Part shown: piece by piece, positions 27,522 to 36,978 of the stretch
Layout of the letters: each line of letters opens with the position of its first letter
Numbering within the stretch: position 1 is the first letter of the stretch
Origin: JANYJZ01 sp964523395
GTDB taxonomy: Bacteria > Bacteroidota > Ignavibacteria > UBA10030 > SZUA-254
DNA: 64,000 bases
Direction of reading: 5' to 3'
Assembly (NCBI GenBank): GCA_964523395.1
Contig: CAZFXS010000010.1
Location: 1-64,000 of the forward strand
Program-made: the position numbers and the translations under genes
The notes under the pieces: model-generated
The model's database searches: none
Seen by the model: only the letters and a program-made list of their open reading frames with translations
Told to the model about the DNA's origin: nothing

Positions 27522-29012
27522 TTGACAAAACCTTTGAATAAAATATCTCGCCCCCGGCTTCCGCTGTTTGGTAAAATAGTGGGCGGGTTTATTATTGTCA
27601 TTGCCATTATGACTGGTTATGGCATTTTTGTTCTTTCCCAGGTTGATTCTGTTTCAACAATTGAACGATCTGATTACAAGAATCTTCAACTCACCCAAGA
27701 AATGGATGAGATCTTGTCTGCGCAACGCGAGAGCGCCCTAAAATACAGTCGAAGTTCGAATCCGAACGACCTTGGGCTATTTAATTTATTGAATCAGAAA
27801 TTCAAAATAGCATCAGAATCGCTGAAAGTCATAACAAGTCGCGACGATATCAAATCAGAGATTGATTCTGTGATGATTGTGCATGGTAAGTATGTCGAAT
27901 TTTTATCCGCTCAGATCGCACGGGCCAAACAAGACACCTCTTCTCCTGCAATCATGGAAATTCAAAATGAGAAAAATTATACTGATGTCATCAAACAAAA
28001 ACTCGGAGTCATCAGAGAATCGGTTATAAGCTCGGTAACGAAATCATTAAAAGCCCTTGATCAAAGGACAAGTACGGGAATTGAGGGGGTCAGTTTAATA
28101 CTTGGTCTCGGCTTTGTCCTTAGTCTTGTGTTGGCCATCCTCATTGCGCGTGCACTTACGAAACCGATTAAAGCACTGAAGGCCGGAACTGAGAAAGTTG
28201 GCGAAGCGATTTACGAAACCATTCCTATTACCACAAATGATGAAGTCGCAGATCTGGCGCGCGCGTTCAACCTCATGAGCGATAAACTCAAACAACTTGA
28301 TGAAATGCGCATGCAACTGATGTCGGAAATCTCCCACGAAATGCGCACTCCGCTGCAGGTTATAAAAGCAGGTTGTTATTCGATTATTCACACGAAAGAC
28401 GGACCGGTACTGACGCAAAAACAGCGTGACGCGGTCGGAATGATTCATCAGGCGACAAACCGGATTAATCAATTCGTGAACTCTTTCCTTGATATTGCCA
28501 AGATGGAAGCGGGATTGATGAAGTTTAATTTTGAGAATATTAATATTGTTGAACTGTTGACACCGCTTGTTCAGGAAGCACAGCTGATTGCGGAAACCAG
28601 AAAAATACATCTTGCGTTTTTAACGGAAGATATTGGCTTGATGCGGCTTGATAAAGACAGAATGAGTCAGGTGTTCAGTAATCTTCTATCCAATGCGTTG
28701 AAGTATACCCCTGAAAACGGACGGATCGATGTGCAGATTGTAAAACTAACAAATGGCGGCGCGCCTCAAAAAGGAAGAGAATCCGTGCGTATCGATGTGA
28801 AAGATAGCGGGGTAGGAATACCCAAGGCCGATCTTGAAAAACTTTTCCAGAAGTTTTATCAGGCGAAAAATACTCCGCTCGTCAACGAAAAAGGATCCGG
28901 CCTCGGACTTGCTCTTGTTAAGCATGTGGCTGAAGCGCATGGTGGAAGTGTCAGTGTCGCCAGCGAGGTGGGTGTCGGTTCCACATTCAGCGTTATTCTT
29001 CCCATGTCCTGA
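27522..29012 (+). CDS. Membrane sensor histidine kinase (HAMP-HisKA-HATPase)
   Basis: 496 residues with TM1 (about 17-38), a sensor region of about 145 residues that looks like a four-helix bundle, TM2 (about 187-207), HAMP, a HisKA domain with His272 in [11 protein letters not shown], and the ATPase boxes N ([11 protein letters not shown]), G1 (DSGVGIP) and G2 ([11 protein letters not shown]). It should autophosphorylate on His272 in response to an extracytoplasmic cue. The start is TTG 27522 or the TTG four codons later. No response regulator follows; a small unknown gene does. Confidence 0.9.
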   Translation: MTKPLNKISRPRLPLFGKIVGGFIIVIAIMTGYGIFVLSQVDSVSTIERSDYKNLQLTQEMDEILSAQRESALKYSRSSNPNDLGLFNLLNQKFKIASESLKVITSRDDIKSEIDSVMIVHGKYVEFLSAQIARAKQDTSSPAIMEIQNEKNYTDVIKQKLGVIRESVISSVTKSLKALDQRTSTGIEGVSLILGLGFVLSLVLAILIARALTKPIKALKAGTEKVGEAIYETIPITTNDEVADLARAFNLMSDKLKQLDEMRMQLMSEISHEMRTPLQVIKAGCYSIIHTKDGPVLTQKQRDAVGMIHQATNRINQFVNSFLDIAKMEAGLMKFNFENINIVELLTPLVQEAQLIAETRKIHLAFLTEDIGLMRLDKDRMSQVFSNLLSNALKYTPENGRIDVQIVKLTNGGAPQKGRESVRIDVKDSGVGIPKADLEKLFQKFYQAKNTPLVNEKGSGLGLALVKHVAEAHGGSVSVASEVGVGSTFSVILPMS

Positions 29013-29027
29013 TCTTCAAGGTGTCGC

Positions 29028-29459
29028 CTGTCATCAAACCTTCAATATTCCGACCCGCGCTCATTCATTGATTCCGTTGAATCCTATTCAGGCAAAGTAT
29101 TCAGATTTAAAAGTGAAATTTCCACACTGCTTGAAACAGCCGGGCAAAGAAATATGATGCAGGCAATGGAGGATGTGGTCTTCAATGCGAAATTTATCAC
29201 GCAGGCATTGAATGTCTTGAAACGGGTCGGACCCGGCAACAATGATACCGCAAAGCTCTCCGGTGAACTCAACCAAATGATGGAAAAAACCGGCACACTG
29301 CTTCGTACCATCATGAAAGAATCTCCTGAAGATATGAAGCAGCATTTTCTCGGTACATTCCTTTCACTCAACGGCGAAAGTATGAACAATTTCACGGGAC
29401 TTCTGTACGAATTGCATTGGATTAAAAATTATATGCTTGATCAGAAGACCCACCCCTGA
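29028..29459 (+). CDS. Small helical protein of unknown function, possible non-ATG start
   Basis: The frame is open from the kinase stop at 29012 to 29459. The first ATG is at 29154 (101 residues), but the 40 codons before it read as normal protein ([20 protein letters not shown]). AAGG at 29019 stands 6 bases before CTG 29028, so I suggest a start there (143 residues). The sequence is all helix with no known motif. Its position, 15 bases after a sensor kinase, suggests a role with that kinase, perhaps as an accessory or phosphotransfer protein. No clear HPt His motif is visible. Confidence 0.5.
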   Translation: MSSNLQYSDPRSFIDSVESYSGKVFRFKSEISTLLETAGQRNMMQAMEDVVFNAKFITQALNVLKRVGPGNNDTAKLSGELNQMMEKTGTLLRTIMKESPEDMKQHFLGTFLSLNGESMNNFTGLLYELHWIKNYMLDQKTHP

Positions 29460-29510
29460 GTTGTTGCCGGATGCTGTTCTCAAACTTCAGGTTCATGCGA
29501 TATTCCTCCC

Positions 29511-29541
29511 TTGCAACTCTCTCAAAAATGAAGTATGTTAG
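29511..29541 (+). promoter_or_regulatory. Promoter of the gene at 29554
   Basis: TTGCAA (29511-29516), 17-base spacer, TATGTTAG (29534-29541). Transcription would start within a few bases of the ATG at 29554. Confidence 0.55.
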
Positions 29542-29553
29542 TGCCGTTTAAAA

Positions 29554-30090
29554 ATGAAGCGACAGATTGAAAAAATATCGCTCTTTATCCTTTGCCTTTC
29601 AGCCCTCTTCTGGCTGGGCGGGATTAACATACGGGCAATGATTGGTTTCGACCTTCTGCAGATAGGAACGATTGAGTTTAAACCGAATATCCATCCGTAC
29701 GTTGAGCGTACGGTATTCAGTCTGATCGCGCAAAGTTCACTGATCGTTTCAATCGCGTATCTCGCGACGTGGGTATCTTCAATCGTATATCTCAAAGCGA
29801 GCCGCTACAGATTCCGTGATCATGGATGGCTGATGGCGGCGGCTATCCTGTTTTTCCTGTTTACTCCGGTTGAAATCTATACGATGATACTTGACGGCAA
29901 TATGTGGTATCTTGACCACATCGGCTCGAATGACCTGGTTGAATTCAGAAAATTATTTATTCACCGTCTGGCGGCGTTGTCGGGTGTTCCGATTATTGCA
30001 CTTCTTTGCTATTATACTGCAATTGGTTTTGTGGTTTTCCGGCCTCTTAAACGATCTATGGATATTCCTTCAACCACCTCAGCCAATTGA
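29554..30090 (+). CDS. Small multipass membrane protein of unknown function
   Basis: 178 residues with four hydrophobic helices (about 8-30, 57-82, 92-112, 140-165). No family motif is recognised. Its TGA overlaps the ATG of the following glycosyltransferase-like gene, so the products are probably made together and may act in the same membrane complex. Confidence 0.65.
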   Translation: MKRQIEKISLFILCLSALFWLGGINIRAMIGFDLLQIGTIEFKPNIHPYVERTVFSLIAQSSLIVSIAYLATWVSSIVYLKASRYRFRDHGWLMAAAILFFLFTPVEIYTMILDGNMWYLDHIGSNDLVEFRKLFIHRLAALSGVPIIALLCYYTAIGFVVFRPLKRSMDIPSTTSAN

Positions 30091-32576
30091 TGAGCAATAA
30101 TCCTTTCCGCAACACACCGGCATTTATTTTTATTACTGTTCTCTGCGCCATCTTTCTTGTGGCGGGTATCCTTCGACTAAACGATCTCTCATTGTACAGT
30201 CCCGACAGCATCAGGTATGTTATTTGGGGAACTTCTATCGCCGCAGGAAAAGGTTTCGTTGATGATACACAGCCTGACCCGGTAAGATATGTTGTCCATG
30301 CCCCGTTGTATTCTGTGTTGCTGGCTCCGGTTCATTTTTTCTTTCCTGATTCTCTTTACGCGGCAAAAGTATACACATTGTTGTGGGGTGTTGTGGTGTT
30401 GTTTCTCTTGTATTGTTGGCTCAGTCCGAAATTTGGTGTTACGGGAGCCATCGTCGGCACGTTACTTCTCTTGTGTAACCCGTTACAGCTTGTCTATTCG
30501 ACCGAAGCATTATCCGAAGCTCCCTTTATTGCTTTGTTCTGCTTGATTCTGTTGAGCGTTGAGAAAATACCGGATGGGAAAGCGAACAACAAGTACGTGC
30601 TCCTGCTGCTGATGTGCACGGCATGTATTGGGTTGTTGAGAGAAGCGGGAGTTGTAGTGACTGTTTCTGTCCTGATTTGCCTCTTGATGTACAAACAGTA
30701 CAAACGGTTTGTCATGACGTTGCTCCTGTCTGCGGTGATGCTGGGCGCGTGGTATATAAGAAATCAAATTCTCGTTGGAATGGCGCCGGAAGAGGGACAG
30801 GGCAATGTATCGCTTGTGTTTCGACACTTTGTAACGCCTCCGGATGCATCACTTGTCAACGAACTGGCGCAACGCATGTGGTTGAGTTTTACATCGTATG
30901 CACACCAGATTGGTGGCATGTTATTGTATCCGCTTCATGGAAGTGGGCAAGTGAACCTCGCGCTCGAACCGGTTGATTTTTCGATAACTGTGAGAAGCAT
31001 AATTATTCTTATTGTAACTCCGGTAGCTTTGTTCGGGATGTATACTGATATAAAGAACTCCCGCATGGGGTTATTCAGGCTGCTGTTGTTCGGGGGTTAT
31101 TTTGGCGCAATACTTACCTATCCGATTCATGACGTAAGATTTCTCTTTCCACTCCTCCCATTGTTGATATTTTTTGTTCTGAATGGCATTAGTGAAATTG
31201 GAAAGCGATCCTCCCGTGTGTCTTTTGTGGCAAATGCTAAATATGCCCTTCCGTTAACCATCGTTTGCATGATGCCGAATATTTTGGCTGATGTGAACAT
31301 CGTGCAAACAAACTCGGCGTACGTTTCTTCTCCCGTCGGTTTTTATGACCGCATTATCAAATTGCCACAGTACCCGACAATATATTCATATCCGTGGTCT
31401 ATCATGGGTCAGTGGGTTCGCGACAGCGTACCCTCAGATGCGGTCATTGCAAGCCCTTCGAAGCAATTGGCTATTCTTATCGGTGAAAGAAAGATGCTTG
31501 AACTCAATCCCGGGTTGGCCGAACCGGCATTTGAAAAAGCACTCCGTGATAATGCTGTTCAGTATTTGCTGACGGAAACGCGATGGGAGAATATAAAGTA
31601 TTATGAATTTTTAATGAGTGAATCACGACGTTTTAGTTTTGATTCAGCCTATTCGGTCGGAAATCTTCATCTGGTAAAAGTAAATTCATTGCTGAACGGA
31701 AGTTCCGGTCTTGCATTGCATCCGCGGGAATTCGCTGTTAAGGATACATCGGGTGCGGCCGGACTCCTTCGGTACGGAAGAAATAAAATGCTCGAAGGTA
31801 ATTACCGCGAAGCGGCGGAACTGTTTAACCGCGGTGCGCAGGTGGTGCCTGGTCAGCCTGAATTTATATATCATGCTGTGCTTGCGTATACATTTTTGCA
31901 GGATTCAATGGCCGCGAAAAAAAGCTATGAAAGACTCCTTGTATTTCCTCAGGCGTCATCGTACATGTATCTTGCCCGTGTGCACATGGAAGCAATGGAT
32001 GTTGCGCTTTCGGCCAAAAATACCCCGCCGACGCAGGAACGCGCGATCAAGATGAACGATCTTGCGCGGCTGTATTGGGATCTGGGATATGCCAGGTTTG
32101 CCAAAGCATTTGCCGATAGCTCACTGCAGTTCGATTCCACCTATTTCTGGGGATTACTTTGGGGATTCCATTTTAATTTTCAGCTTGGCGATACTCAGAA
32201 CGCACGGGTATATTACGATAAGGTTGCAAAAATTGATGAAAAGAATCAGGTCGTGGTAAGTTTCAAAAAACTAATGGCAATGAACGATTCGCTTCAATGG
32301 TCAGACAAATCTCGACGAAGTCGACTTCATCTTTCTGCCGCCAGAATATATCGTTTGATAGAGTTGTTTGAGGAATCCATAGATGAAGCTGAACGCGCGC
32401 GGGAGGCCGACCCGAATAACGAGGAAGTACTTCAATTTCTCGGAGAAGCATTTGAACAAAAGGAAGCACTGAGAACCGCGAAAATGTATTATGATTATGT
32501 GCTGAAAATATCTCCTGATAATAGCATCATTGCCGCGAAACGAGATTCGGTTCAATCGGTGCTCTCCCGGCGATAA
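30090..32576 (+). CDS. GT-C-type membrane glycosyltransferase-like protein with C-terminal TPR repeats
   Basis: 828 residues from ATG 30090. The first 400 residues are multipass membrane. An early loop reads LSLYSPDSIRYVIWGTSI, with the Asp that GT-C (PMT/ArnT, GT39-like) enzymes place in their first loop, and HAPLYSVLLAPVHF follows in the family style. Residues about 400-530 form a soluble domain and residues about 550-828 are TPR-like helices (YREAAELFNRGAQVVPGQPE). It may transfer a sugar from a polyprenyl carrier to an envelope target, with TPRs binding partners. Substrate unknown. Confidence 0.7.
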   Translation: MSNNPFRNTPAFIFITVLCAIFLVAGILRLNDLSLYSPDSIRYVIWGTSIAAGKGFVDDTQPDPVRYVVHAPLYSVLLAPVHFFFPDSLYAAKVYTLLWGVVVLFLLYCWLSPKFGVTGAIVGTLLLLCNPLQLVYSTEALSEAPFIALFCLILLSVEKIPDGKANNKYVLLLLMCTACIGLLREAGVVVTVSVLICLLMYKQYKRFVMTLLLSAVMLGAWYIRNQILVGMAPEEGQGNVSLVFRHFVTPPDASLVNELAQRMWLSFTSYAHQIGGMLLYPLHGSGQVNLALEPVDFSITVRSIIILIVTPVALFGMYTDIKNSRMGLFRLLLFGGYFGAILTYPIHDVRFLFPLLPLLIFFVLNGISEIGKRSSRVSFVANAKYALPLTIVCMMPNILADVNIVQTNSAYVSSPVGFYDRIIKLPQYPTIYSYPWSIMGQWVRDSVPSDAVIASPSKQLAILIGERKMLELNPGLAEPAFEKALRDNAVQYLLTETRWENIKYYEFLMSESRRFSFDSAYSVGNLHLVKVNSLLNGSSGLALHPREFAVKDTSGAAGLLRYGRNKMLEGNYREAAELFNRGAQVVPGQPEFIYHAVLAYTFLQDSMAAKKSYERLLVFPQASSYMYLARVHMEAMDVALSAKNTPPTQERAIKMNDLARLYWDLGYARFAKAFADSSLQFDSTYFWGLLWGFHFNFQLGDTQNARVYYDKVAKIDEKNQVVVSFKKLMAMNDSLQWSDKSRRSRLHLSAARIYRLIELFEESIDEAERAREADPNNEEVLQFLGEAFEQKEALRTAKMYYDYVLKISPDNSIIAAKRDSVQSVLSRR

Positions 32577-32645
32577 GTTGATTTTCAAACGATAAAGTGT
32601 TATTCTTGTGTGTAAAATTATTCATTTCTTTGTCCTGTCGTAACA

Positions 32646-32915
32646 ATGAACTATCTTCTGCTTGTCACTGAACTCGAAGAACTTACTCAGCAGCTCGGTA
32701 TTCAGCTCCGCTATGAAAAAGGGGATTTTGAGGGCGGGTTTTGTATTCTGAAAGATCAAAAAGTCCTTGTTGTGAATAAACGGTTGCCTGATGCGCGTAA
32801 GGCATCATCGCTTGCGCAGGCGCTTTCGGAATACGGAATCGAGACGGCGTTTATTAAACCGAAACTGCGTGAATATATCGAAGACGAAGCCGCGCGGGCT
32901 GCAAAGGCAAAATAA
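32646..32915 (+). CDS. Small conserved hypothetical protein
   Basis: 89 residues with a clear alpha/beta pattern (LRYEKGDFEGGFCILKDQKV, then VVNKRLPDARKASSLAQAL), ending in a charged Ala/Lys-rich tail. It looks like a small soluble fold, not a shadow frame. It lies 6 bases before the HAD hydrolase in the same operon. Function unknown. Confidence 0.7.
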   Translation: MNYLLLVTELEELTQQLGIQLRYEKGDFEGGFCILKDQKVLVVNKRLPDARKASSLAQALSEYGIETAFIKPKLREYIEDEAARAAKAK

Positions 32916-32921
32916 CAACGT

Positions 32922-33617
32922 ATGATTAAAGCAGTAATATTCGATCTTGATAATACCCTGGTTGACTTCATGGCAATGAAAGGCAGGGCTGTTGATGCTG
33001 CTATCGCGGCGATGATCGATGCAGGCTTGAATTTATCTCCCGAAGAGGCGAAGCAAAGAATTGACGCGATTTATAAAGAGCGCGGGATGGAATTTCAAAA
33101 CGTCTTTGACCAGCTTTTGTATGATATCTTCAATAAGGTGGATAACAAAATTCTCTCGGCGGGTATCATCGCGTATCGTCGGGCGAGGGAAGCTGCGCTG
33201 GTTCCGTATCCTCATGTGTATATGACATTGATGGAATTGTTAAAACGCGGTATGCTGCTTGCTGTTGTTTCCGATGCCCCGGGACGTGAAGCATGGCTCC
33301 GCCTTTGTTATCTGAATTTTCATCATATCTTTCACGCGGTCGTAACGTTTGATGATACCGGCGAACGGAAACCGAATCCCGGCCCATTCAAAAAAGCGCT
33401 CGAACTTCTTAACGTCAGTCCGAAAGACGCGTTAATGGTTGGCGATTGGGCGGAGCGGGATATGGTGGGCGCGGCGAACCTTGGCATGAGGACAGTATTT
33501 GCGCGGTATGGCGACACGTTCGGTACTGTAGAAACACATGCGGATTATGAAATCAGCGATGTCAAGGATCTCCTGCAGATTCTTGAAAAAGAAAATTCAG
33601 GAGCACGGCGCCCATGA
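32922..33617 (+). CDS. HAD family hydrolase
   Basis: 231 residues with the four HAD motifs: DLDNTLVD (nucleophile Asp8), VVSDAPGREAW (motif II), Lys in RKPNPGPFKKAL (motif III) and VGDWAERDMVGAANLGM (motif IV). It is the phosphoglycolate-phosphatase-like subclass with a helical cap. The substrate is unknown. It overlaps acpS by 4 bases. Confidence 0.9.
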   Translation: MIKAVIFDLDNTLVDFMAMKGRAVDAAIAAMIDAGLNLSPEEAKQRIDAIYKERGMEFQNVFDQLLYDIFNKVDNKILSAGIIAYRRAREAALVPYPHVYMTLMELLKRGMLLAVVSDAPGREAWLRLCYLNFHHIFHAVVTFDDTGERKPNPGPFKKALELLNVSPKDALMVGDWAERDMVGAANLGMRTVFARYGDTFGTVETHADYEISDVKDLLQILEKENSGARRP

Positions 33618-33988
33618 TTGAAGGCATCGGCGTTGATGTTGTGGAAATAGCCAGAATGCAAAAAGCCATCGATGACTGGGGGAATACATTTCTCGAAAAA
33701 ATCTTTACCGAAAAAGAGCTTTCCTATGCTCGTGCCCGTCAAAATTCAATACAGCACTTTGCGGGGCGCTTTGCGGTGAAGGAAGCTGTTGCCAAGGCAC
33801 TGACGACAGGATGGAGCGAAGGATTTCGCTGGAAAGATGTAGAAATCGAGAACGACAAATCGGGGAAGCCTTCGGTAAAATTGTACGGCCATGTTTCCGA
33901 CCTTCTGCGTAATAACCGGGTATTTGTTTCTATTTCCCACTCCGAAAACGTTGTCGTCGGTTTTGCTGTTATAGAGTCACCCAGGTAG
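33614..33988 (+). CDS. acpS: Holo-[acyl-carrier-protein] synthase AcpS
   Basis: 124 residues. It moves the 4'-phosphopantetheine of CoA onto acyl carrier protein. GIGVDVVEIARM carries the metal ligand Asp8; FAGRFAVKEAVAKAL holds the second acidic ligand, and FVSISHSENVVVGFAVIE is the C-terminal signature. It overlaps the HAD gene, so the two are coupled. Confidence 0.96.
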   Translation: MIEGIGVDVVEIARMQKAIDDWGNTFLEKIFTEKELSYARARQNSIQHFAGRFAVKEAVAKALTTGWSEGFRWKDVEIENDKSGKPSVKLYGHVSDLLRNNRVFVSISHSENVVVGFAVIESPR

Positions 33989-33993
33989 CATTG

Positions 33994-34024
33994 TTGCCTT
34001 TGCGGTAATATTTCCGTATTATTG
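33994..34024 (+). promoter_or_regulatory. Promoter of the MerR-family gene
   Basis: TTGCCT (33994-33999), 17-base spacer, TATTATTG (34017-34024); leader about 35 bases, with AAAGGA before the ATG at 34066. Confidence 0.55.
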
Positions 34025-34065
34025 AATCCACAATTGTTTGCCACCAAACAAAGGATAGAATCCCC

Positions 34066-34467
34066 ATGAAACAGCTTGGTATCAAAAAGCTCTATTACTC
34101 CATCAGTGAAGTAAGCAAAATCACCGATTTGGAGCAGTATGTGTTACGTTACTGGGAATCTGAATTTGAACTGCTGCAGCCCGCGAAGAACAGGGCGGGT
34201 AACCGGATTTACACGAATCGCGATATCAAATTGATTCTGTATATCAAGCGTTTACTGCGCGATGAGCGGTACACGATTGAAGGTGCCAAGCAGGTGTTGC
34301 AGACCTATGCGGCGGAAACCGATTCCGGCGAACAGCTCGAACTTCTTTCAACTCCTGCCGGAGATACGGCAATGGCTCCTCAGCCGAAAGGACCTGAAAA
34401 TCGTTTGCGTACAGATATGATTGAAGTAAAGAAGTTTTTAGAGGAGTTACTCGTTCGGTTAACCTGA
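34066..34467 (+). CDS. MerR family transcriptional regulator
   Basis: 133 residues. A MerR winged helix-turn-helix fills residues 8-80 (YSISEVSKITDLEQYVLRYW, then NRAGNRIYTNRDIKLILYIK), followed by a short helix. There is no Cys-rich effector site, so a metal sensor is unlikely. This compact form with EQYVLRYWE is common in the Bacteroidetes/Chlorobi group, where its targets are little known. Confidence 0.9.
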   Translation: MKQLGIKKLYYSISEVSKITDLEQYVLRYWESEFELLQPAKNRAGNRIYTNRDIKLILYIKRLLRDERYTIEGAKQVLQTYAAETDSGEQLELLSTPAGDTAMAPQPKGPENRLRTDMIEVKKFLEELLVRLT

Positions 34468-34489
34468 TCTCAGGTATTGAATATTAACA

Positions 34490-34564
34490 CGGAACGTAGC
34501 GCAGCCCGGCTAGCGCACTACCTTGGGGTGGTAGGGGTCGCGGGTTCGAATCCCGCCGTTCCGA
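34490..34564 (+). tRNA. tRNA-Pro (GGG)
   Basis: The acceptor stem is CGGAACG with CGTTCCG and discriminator A. The anticodon arm is CTACC, loop TTGGGGT, GGTAG, so the anticodon is GGG. The T arm is GCGGG TTCGAAT CCCGC. CCA is not encoded. GGG reads CCC and CCU codons. Confidence 0.95.
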
Positions 34565-34571
34565 CAAGTTT

Positions 34572-34589
34572 AGGCACCTTCCGGTGCCT
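34572..34589 (+). terminator. Terminator after tRNA-Pro
   Basis: AGGCACC, loop TTCC, GGTGCCT, followed by TTTACAGTTTTT. Confidence 0.75.
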
Positions 34590-34656
34590 TTACAGTTTTT
34601 GGAGGAATGCATTTCTTACTCATCACAGATTCTTCAGCTCTTCTCCCACAAATCGG

Positions 34657-34687
34657 TTGATACTCATATCGTTTATTCTTACATTTT
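34657..34687 (+). promoter_or_regulatory. Promoter of the hybrid sensor kinase
   Basis: TTGATA (34657-34662), 17-base spacer, TACATTTT (34680-34687). The ATG at 34697 is only 10 bases from the -10 box, so the message would be leaderless or nearly so. Confidence 0.6.
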
Positions 34688-34696
34688 CACCGAACT

Positions 34697-36949
34697 ATGA
34701 AGTCGGTGGTTAAATATATCAGGAAGTTTTTCGCGTCAATGGGACTTGTGGAACAGTCACAGGTCGTAGCATCCACCGCGGTTGTTGTGGCAATGGCAAC
34801 GATTGTTTCTGCCCATTTTGTTATCGGTGAACCGCTTGGTTGGCTCGATTTCATCAGCGTCATGACGGTGGGTGTGATAGGATATGTCAGCGTGTTTTTC
34901 TCTCTCAAATACGGCCGCATGCTCGAAAATCAACGAAGAGAACTCCATGAGCTCAATACAATTGCGGAAGCGGTAAACCTTTCGGTCGAATTGAGTTTTG
35001 TATTGCGTTCTGCTCTTGAGAAGGTGATGGAACTCATGAGCGCTGAAAGCGGATGGATTTATTTGTGCGAAGGAAAAACACTGGTGCTTCGCCACCGGCA
35101 CGGAACAACAGCCCCGTTTTTCCATCCCGGGTGTGCGATTGATCATGAGTCGATGCAGTGGATTCGTCAGCCGGGCATGTTGCCGCTGGATAATCAGAGA
35201 ATTGTGAATAATATCAGCGGGGAAGTAAAGTCGGAAGGAAATGAAATTCTTGCATCAATTCCGTTGTTGCGGAACGGCGTGTTCGCGGGTGTCATGATAA
35301 TTACCGGAAGCGATGCGACAAATTTTTCAGCGAAAAAAATTGCGCTTATCCAGGCCTTTGGCAATCAAATCAGCGTCGCGCTGAACAACGCTTCGCTGTT
35401 TGAGCAGGTAAAACAGTCGGAACAATTATATGTTGATTTGTATGAACAATCTCCCGATATGTATCATAGTGTTGACCGCAGCGGCATCATTATCAGTTGT
35501 AACCAGACCGAAAGCACGACGCTTGGCCTGCCGAAGGAAAAGATTATCGGTCAACCCTTGCTGAATATTTATCCGGAATCCCAGCACATGCTGGTGAAGG
35601 AAGACTTGCGCAGGATTTTTGAGCTTGGCGAAGAGCTGAAAGGTGTTGAGGAAAAGATTCAGCGCGCCAATGGAACGTTAATTGACGTGAGCGTGAGCGC
35701 GTCGTTGGTGTACGGGCAGGACAACAAGCCCGCCCTCGCACGCATTGTTATGCGTGATATAACCGATAAAAAGAAAATGGAAGAGAAAATTCTTCAGGTC
35801 CAGAAAATCGACAGCATCGGTAACCTTGCCGGCGGCATTGCCCACGATTTCAACAATATCCTTACCGCGATTCTCGGTTCCGCTTCTATCATGCGGCGGA
35901 AAATCAACAATGATGAACGGTGGGTGAAATATGTCGATCTCATTGAAACCACATCCCGGCGCGGCGCGGCTATTACTCGGCAGCTGCTTACGTTTGCCCG
36001 GAAAAATAATCCTCATGTTCATTTAGTTGACGTCAATACCATTCTTGACCAAACAGTACGCCTGTTTGAAGCCACTACTCCCAAATCAATTATCATGAAA
36101 TGTTCATTGTCGCAGGAACCGGTTATTGTGACAGGCGACGAAGGACAGCTTCAGCAGGCAATTTTAAATCTTTGTCTCAACGCGCGCGACGCCATGCCGA
36201 TGGGCGGTGTTCTTGTCATCAATTGCAAACAATTTGTAATGAACGAACAGTTTGCTTCGCAGTTTGCCGACGGTAAGGCGGGCGAGTATGCGATGGTTTC
36301 CGTTGCTGATTCCGGCGTGGGGATTCCTCAGCATATTCTCGACAGGATTTATGAACCGTTCTTTACCACAAAAGAACAGGGCAAAGGAACTGGGCTGGGA
36401 CTTTCAGTTGTGTATGGCGTAGTCAGAAGCCATAACGGCCAGATTACTGTCAGCAGTGAAGTAAATAGCGGAACGGTGTTCACGATCTATCTTCCGCTGG
36501 CAAAAGATATTCGTCAATTTGTTACGGGAAGAAAAGAAACAAAAAAAATGGTCGGAGGAACTGAGCGGATACTTCTTGTGGAGGATGAGATTTCCATCGG
36601 TGAGGTTGGTTATGATTTGCTTTCCGATCTCGGCTATACCATCGAAGTGGTTCGAAACGGAAGAGAAGCTGTTGAGCTTCTCTCTAATACCCGGCAGAAA
36701 TTTGATCTGATTATTCTTGATATGAATATGCCCAGAATGGGCGGCCGGGAAACATTTGACCGTATTAAGGAACTGTTCCCGTCAATCAGAATATTGGTGT
36801 GCAGCGGGTATAGTTCAGCGATGGTGAACGATGGTAAATTCGCGGAGGAGATAGACGGATTTATCCAGAAACCGTACGAAATCGAGGAGATGTCCCAAAA
36901 GATCCGGAGCGTTCTTAATGCGCCGCCAAAACCAAAGTTTGTCCAGTAA
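34697..36949 (+). CDS. Hybrid sensor histidine kinase (TM-GAF-PAS-HisKA-HATPase-REC)
   Basis: 750 residues. Two N-terminal membrane helices (about 22-70), a GAF-like domain (about 95-235), PAS (about 245-360, SEQLYVDLYEQSPDMYHSVD), HisKA with His383 in GGIAHDFNNIL, HATPase (DSGVGIPQHILDRIYEPF, GTGLGLSVVYGVV) and a C-terminal receiver with Asp675 in IILDMNMPRMGG. Phosphate would pass from His383 to Asp675, perhaps then to a separate HPt. It has no transcription output domain. Confidence 0.92.
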   Translation: MKSVVKYIRKFFASMGLVEQSQVVASTAVVVAMATIVSAHFVIGEPLGWLDFISVMTVGVIGYVSVFFSLKYGRMLENQRRELHELNTIAEAVNLSVELSFVLRSALEKVMELMSAESGWIYLCEGKTLVLRHRHGTTAPFFHPGCAIDHESMQWIRQPGMLPLDNQRIVNNISGEVKSEGNEILASIPLLRNGVFAGVMIITGSDATNFSAKKIALIQAFGNQISVALNNASLFEQVKQSEQLYVDLYEQSPDMYHSVDRSGIIISCNQTESTTLGLPKEKIIGQPLLNIYPESQHMLVKEDLRRIFELGEELKGVEEKIQRANGTLIDVSVSASLVYGQDNKPALARIVMRDITDKKKMEEKILQVQKIDSIGNLAGGIAHDFNNILTAILGSASIMRRKINNDERWVKYVDLIETTSRRGAAITRQLLTFARKNNPHVHLVDVNTILDQTVRLFEATTPKSIIMKCSLSQEPVIVTGDEGQLQQAILNLCLNARDAMPMGGVLVINCKQFVMNEQFASQFADGKAGEYAMVSVADSGVGIPQHILDRIYEPFFTTKEQGKGTGLGLSVVYGVVRSHNGQITVSSEVNSGTVFTIYLPLAKDIRQFVTGRKETKKMVGGTERILLVEDEISIGEVGYDLLSDLGYTIEVVRNGREAVELLSNTRQKFDLIILDMNMPRMGGRETFDRIKELFPSIRILVCSGYSSAMVNDGKFAEEIDGFIQKPYEIEEMSQKIRSVLNAPPKPKFVQ

Positions 36950-36978
36950 TATTACATTCATGGTGAACAAATAAAGAC

